A DNA stretch of 64,000 nt, taken from assembly GCA_022376925.1 (NCBI GenBank), contig JAIOJX010000026.1:249609330-249673329 (forward strand), given 5' to 3'. The translations under genes were made by a program, and so were the position numbers. Shown here one piece after another: positions 59,343-64,000 of the stretch. The stretch comes from Tragulus kanchil. Lineage: Eukaryota > Chordata > Mammalia > Artiodactyla > Tragulidae. The notes under the pieces are model-generated. The model was not told where the DNA came from. It made no database searches and saw nothing but the letters and a program-made list of their open reading frames with translations. Numbering within the stretch: position 1 is the stretch's first letter; every line of letters starts with the position of its first letter.

Positions 59343-61528
59343 TAGTTTTTACCATTAAAATAAATCAACTTGTTTTTTCCTCCTTCAAACAGCCAGGACT
59401 CTTGTGCTTTCATGTTCAATGGCAAGTTGTGTTCAAAATACCATTTGCCTTTTTTTTTAAGGAAAAAGAAAAATTTCCCCAAACTGTGCCATTAATTTGG
59501 CATATCACCTCCTACTTAATATGGCACAGTGCAGTGTAAAGGTCAAGATGTGTGGACGCTTGATTTCTCGTGAGTATAAGCAAGACTTACAGGGTTCAGT
59601 CATAACGTTCTCTCATGAAGTCCTTGCAATGTACTTTCCCAAAGTACATCTTAGCTCATTAATGTTCATCAAAAAAGCATTATATCTGCCACTTGGGCTG
59701 TGACCATTTCAGCATACCTCTGGTTGCCCTTCTACTACTTCGTCCTTGCTAAAATTATCCATCATCTTTACAAAGAGCAATGGGAGAGGAAGCACATTTA
59801 GAGCACAAAGTTGGCCGTATCTTAGACTGGACTTTGTTACAACATCAGCAAGTGGATCCCACTTGCTGGGGAGAGGGCATGAAAGTAATAGACAAATCAA
59901 AGGAGCACAAGATGTTGCCAGTTGGTTCCCGCCTATGCATATGATCAAGGGCACCATTGTGAGTTACCCAAGATCACTGAGGCTTTTACTGGTGGAAGTT
60001 AGGGAAATGCATTTTAAAGAAAATTGGCTTCAGAGTAGGAGCAGGGGCATAAGTAGAAGGAAGATTCTAAACAAAATCAAATGAGAAGTATGGCATAGTA
60101 TAAGGATTTGACTGTCATTTCAAAATCATTGGGAAGGTCAATAGTAGAATTTTAAAGTCAGAAAGGCTTTAAACTAAAATGGAATGGTTCAGTTGAAGCA
60201 GAACCTACCAAATGTAAATCGTAAAATCTTTGGAGTTAACAGTGCTTAAGAGATGGAGCCACCTCAGAAATTTTTAAAACCGCATCACAGCATGACTCAT
60301 TACCATTGGAATTGGATAATAACATGAACAAAATGATGTCTCCAAAGACCTATAAAGATCTACATCAGAGATAACAAACACATATGCCTTCAGGGTTTGG
60401 GTGGATTAATATAAATGTGTAAGACAAAAGGAATGGTAGTTTTACCATTAAAATAAATCAACTTGTTTTTTCCTCCTTCAAACAGCCAGGACTCTTGTGC
60501 TTTCATGTTCATTGGCAAGTTGTGTTCAAAATACCATTTGCCTTTTTTTAAGGAAAAGAAAATTTCCCAAACTGTGCCATTAATTTGGCATATCACCTCC
60601 TACTTAATATGGCACAGTGCAGTGTAAAGGTCAAGATGTGTGGACGCTTGATTTCTCGTGAGTATAAGCAAGACTTACAGGGTTCAGTCATAACGTTCTC
60701 TCATGAAGTCCTTGCAATGTACTTTCCCAAAGTACATCTTAGCTCATTAATGTTCATCAAAAAAGCATTATATCTGCCACTTGGGCTGTGACCATTTCAG
60801 CATACCTCTGGTTGCCCTTCTACTACTTCGTCCTTGCTAAAATTATCCATCATCTTTACAAAGAGCAATGGGAGAGGAAGCACATTTAGAGCACAAAGTT
60901 GGCCGTATCCTAGACTGGACTTTGTTACACCATCAGCAAGAGGATCCCACCTGCTGGCGAGAGGGCATGAAAGTAATAGACAAATCAAAGGAGCACAAGA
61001 TGTTGCCAGTTGGTTCCCGCCTATGCATATGATCAAGGGCACCATTGTGAGTTACCCAAGATCACTGAGGCTTTTACTGGTGGAAGTTAGGGAAATGCAT
61101 TTTAAAGAAAATTGGCTTCAGAGTAGGAGCAGGGGCATAAGTAGAAGGAAGATTCTAAACAAAATCAAATGAGAAGTATGGCATAGTATAAGGATTTGAC
61201 TGTCATTTCAAAATCATTGGGAAGGTCAATAGTAGAATTTTAAAGTCAGAAAGGCTTTAAACTAAAATGGAATGGTTCAGTTGAAGCAGAACCTACCAAA
61301 TGTAAATCGTAAAATCTTTGGAGTTAACAGTGCTTAAGAGATGGAGCCACCTCAGAAATTTTTAAAACCGCATCACAGCATGACTCATTACCATTGGAAT
61401 TGGATAATAACATGAACAAAATGATGTCTCCAAAGACCTATAAAGATCTACATCAGAGATAACAAACACATATGCCTTCAGGGTTTGGGTGGATTAATAT
61501 AAATGTGTAAGACAAAAAGGAATGGTAG
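59343..61528. repeat. Direct duplication 22 (59343-60436 = 60437-61528)
   Basis: Offset 1093 falling to 1088 bp through homopolymer losses in the first 130 bp of copy 2. Unlike the others it also has a cluster of substitutions in its middle (59825-59880). Confidence 0.93.
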
Positions 61529-62171
61529 AGACTTTGGCAACTAAAGAATATGGTCAATTATAAAGACATTTATGTAATATGTGTATATATACGTGTGTGT
61601 TTGTATGTGTGTGTATGAAAGAGATGAGAGAGGAATTGATTTTAAAAATACCTCCAGGCTACTATAAGGTACATAAAGTCAATTAACACTATTACTTGAG
61701 TCCACCTGTCCTCTGGGAATCTTATAAAATTAGGTGAATATTTTGTTATTTCAAAATACCAAATAAAAACAACCTATTTGTCTAATATAAGGACAATAAG
61801 CCAACAATCAACCAGGTTTTACAGACAGATGCTGAAATTGTATCAATTTAGTTATACGATACTAAACTTAAGCTCATATAACTTATAGAAATCTATTAAA
61901 TTAAAAAATTGGAAACTAAATTTTTATTTAATTTATGAAATGTGTTTAACACATTGAATATTTCAGATCATGAGTTCTATGGCTGCAAAGTCAGAGTCAA
62001 GGGCAAGTTTGACATTCAGCCAGTACACACCAATATGGTCACCCTTTTAATTACATATCTATGACTTGCTCTATTTTGACTGGTCAGTTCCCTGTTCTGA
62101 TTATCAGGATATATACCATGCTAGTCATTAAATATTTTAATAAGTACCCTGACTCAAAGTATGCTTTGTAG
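59343..62171. other. CYTIP upstream flank, no gene recognised
   Basis: Contains duplication 22 and the start of 23. Short open frames of up to 112 codons occur on both strands but have no recognisable family and change between the two copies without regard to codon position. A TG/TA-rich tract lies at 61575-61616 and again at 62703-62743. Confidence 0.6.
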
Positions 62172-63422
62172 GATTCCTGGGTGGTCCAGTGGGTAAAGAG
62201 TCCACCTTGCAGTGCAAGGGGCACCAGTTCCATCCCTGGTCAGGGAAGATCCCAGGTGCCACAGAGTGGCTGGACCAGTGTGTCCACTTAGGAGCCAAGG
62301 CTGTGCCCAGAAGTATGGCATTTTTGGACTGTCATTTCAAAATCATTGGGAAGGTCAATAGGAATTTAAAGTCAGAAAGGCTTTAAACTAAAATGGAATG
62401 GTTCAGTTGAAGCAGAACCTACCAAATGTAAATCGTAAAATCTTTGGAGTTAACAGTGCTTAAGAGATGGAGCCACCTCAGAAATTTTTAAAACCGCATC
62501 ACAGCATGACTCATTACCATTGGAATTGGATAATAACATGAACAAAATGATGTCTCCAAAGACCTATAAAGATCTACATCAGAGATAACAAACACATATG
62601 CCTTCAGGGTTTGGGTGGATTAATATAAATGTGTAAGACAAAAAGGAATGGTAGAGACTTTGGCAACTAAAGAATATGGTCAATTATAAAGACATTTATG
62701 TAATATGTGTATATATCGTGTGTGTTTGTATGTGTGTGTATGAAAGAGATGAGAGAGGAATTGATTTTAAAAATACCTCCAGGCTACTATAAGGTACATA
62801 AAGTCAATTAACACTATTACTTGAGTCCACCTGTCCTCTGGGAATCTTATAAAATTAGGTGAATATTTTGTTATTTCAAAATACCAAATAAAAACAACCT
62901 ATTTGTCTAATATAAGGACAATAAGCCAACAATCAACCAGGTTTTACAGACAGATGCTGAAATTGTATCAATTTAGTTATACGATACTAAACTTAAGCTC
63001 ATATAACTTATAGAAATCTATTAAATTAAAAAATTGGAAACTAAATTTTTATTTAATTTATGAAATGTGTTTAACACATTGAATATTTCAGATCATGAGT
63101 TCTATGGCTGCAAAGTCAGAGTCAAGGGCAAGTTTGACATTCAGCCAGTACACACCAATATGGTCACCCTTTTAATTACATATCTATGACTTGCTCTATT
63201 TTGACTGGTCAGTTCCCTGTTCTGATTATCAGGATATATACCATGCTAGTCATTAAATATTTTAATAAGTACCCTGACTCAAAGTATGCTTTGTAGGATT
63301 CCTGGGTGGTCCAGTGGGTAAAGAGTCCACCTTGCAGTGCAAGGGGCACCAGTTCCATCCCTGGTCAGGGAAGATCCCAGGTGCCACAGAGTGGCTGGAC
63401 CAGTGTGTCCACTTAGGAGCCA
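61198..63422. repeat. Direct duplication 23 (61198-62297 = 62327-63422)
   Basis: Offset 1129 falling to 1125 bp. Copy 1 ends within a CHR-like SINE; the filler 62298-62326 contains GAAGTATGGCAT, a noisy form of the bases just before copy 1. Confidence 0.93.
62172..62297 (+). mobile_element. CHR-like SINE, head only
   Basis: TTCCTGGGTGGTCCAGTGGG, CACCTTGCAGTGCAAGGGGC and GGGAAGATCCCAGGTGCCAC, then cut by the join. Full version at 63297-63560. Confidence 0.83.
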
Positions 63423-63560
63423 GAGCTCTGGAGTGCATGTGCCCAGAGCTGGTGCTCTGCAACAAGAGACGTCACTGTGATGGGAGGCCCACACAGGCCA
63501 AAGAATAAAGAATGATGAAAATAAACAAATAAAAAACCAATAAAAGAGGCCAAATTTTTA
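63297..63560 (+). mobile_element. CHR-like SINE, older member
   Basis: Same order of blocks as the young family but with CpG sites decayed (GCCACAGAGTGGCTGG for GCCGCGGAGCGGCTGG). Ends in an A-rich AAAAAACCAATAAAAG region. Confidence 0.83.
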
Positions 63561-63654
63561 AAATAACAATAATAATAAATTCTAGATGACAAGTGTAGAC
63601 ATTTTTTTCTGATGTGGACCATTTTTAAAGTCTTTACAGAATTTGCTACAATAT

Positions 63655-63785
63655 TGCTTCCGCTTTATGTTTTGGTTTCTTGGCCATGAGGCATGTGGGA
63701 TCTTAGCTCCCTGACCAGGGATCAAACCAACAACCCCTGCATTGGAAGGCTAAGTCTTAACCAATGGACAGCCAGGAAAGTCCTT
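63655..63785 (-). mobile_element. CHR-2 type SINE (antisense)
   Basis: Antisense CHR-2 motifs: GCATGTGGGATCTTAGCTCC, CTGACCAGGGATCAAACCAA, CCCCTGCATTGGAAGGCTAA, AACCAATGGACAGCCAGGAA. Single copy. Confidence 0.85.
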
Positions 63786-64000
63786 AAAAATAACTTTTAA
63801 TATTCAGAATAATAGCAGAAAAATATAGAGCATATTAGTAAGGGAAGACGGGGAAAGTTCAGAGAGCATTAGTAACATAAAAGTCTCTGTTCATTAGAAG
63901 CTATAATATACATAGGTTAAAGCTAAGTGACAACAATAAATTATTTGTGTACATAATTGATTAAAGGTCACAATATATAAGGAACATATGAATTATTCTT

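Noticed and set aside
59497..61172. Pair of 68- and 112-codon frames in the CYTIP upstream flank, repeated in two copies
   Set aside because: Repeated because of duplication 22. Differences between copies are not biased to silent positions and no protein family is recognisable.
1..63422. A novel mobile or amplification system that makes 1.1 kb tandem copies
   Set aside because: There is no shared boundary motif, no encoded enzyme, no target-site duplication, and errors gather at the joins. Unmerged sequence overlaps explain it with fewer assumptions.
1..64000. CRISPR array, prokaryotic operon or endogenous retrovirus
   Set aside because: No short regularly spaced repeats, no Shine-Dalgarno-led gene clusters, and no LTR pair or retroviral motif that I could recognise.

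Overview
The window is mammalian nuclear DNA from a ruminant. It is AT-rich, introns with GT/AG splice sites are readable, and it is packed with tRNA-derived SINEs of the Bov-tA and CHR types, old MIR and L2 copies, decayed L1 pieces and a Tigger1 DNA transposon. The species cannot be read from the sequence; Bov-tA SINEs restrict it to ruminants. There is no prokaryotic operon, CRISPR array, recognisable provirus or rRNA gene.

Only one protein-coding gene is supported: CYTIP (cytohesin-interacting protein), on the minus strand from the start codon at 59127 to the stop codon at 19455. All eight coding exons are visible with consensus splice sites and compatible phases. Using one copy of each exon gives 1077 nt, or 358 residues plus a stop, close to the roughly 359 residues usual for the mammalian protein. 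Exon 1 (58951-59127) carries the N-terminus. Exons 2-5 (48684 down to 43800) carry the PDZ domain. Exons 6 and 7 carry the coiled coil that binds cytohesin-1. Exon 8 carries the serine-rich tail. The 5' flank lies at 59128-64000 and the 3' UTR and downstream flank at 1-19454. I found no other gene in either flank.

The dominant structural signal is not biological function but 23 successive direct duplications. Each is about 1.0-1.2 kb, nearly identical and present once beside itself, and they are spread over the whole window. Copy offsets range from 1032 to about 1192 bp. The boundaries ignore genes, introns and repeats, and four of the duplications copy CYTIP exons (4+5, 6, 7 and 8). Mismatches, mostly short indels and homopolymer-length changes, sit mainly next to the join between the copies. 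Several joins carry 20-90 bp of scrambled filler resembling noisy versions of adjacent sequence. This pattern fits contig ends that overlap by about 1.1 kb and were placed side by side instead of merged. Collapsing them would remove about 25 kb and leave one continuous CYTIP gene. I therefore read the duplications as assembly artefacts, with a real serial duplication as the much less likely alternative.

Layout: 1-5.7 kb MER5A, a young CHR-like SINE, Bov-tA and an antisense L1; 5.9-8.1 kb unclassified plus Bov-tA; 8.06-10.2 kb Tigger1; 10.2-13 kb antisense L1; 13-19.4 kb unclassified 3' flank; 19.4-59.1 kb CYTIP; 59.1-64 kb upstream flank with SINEs.
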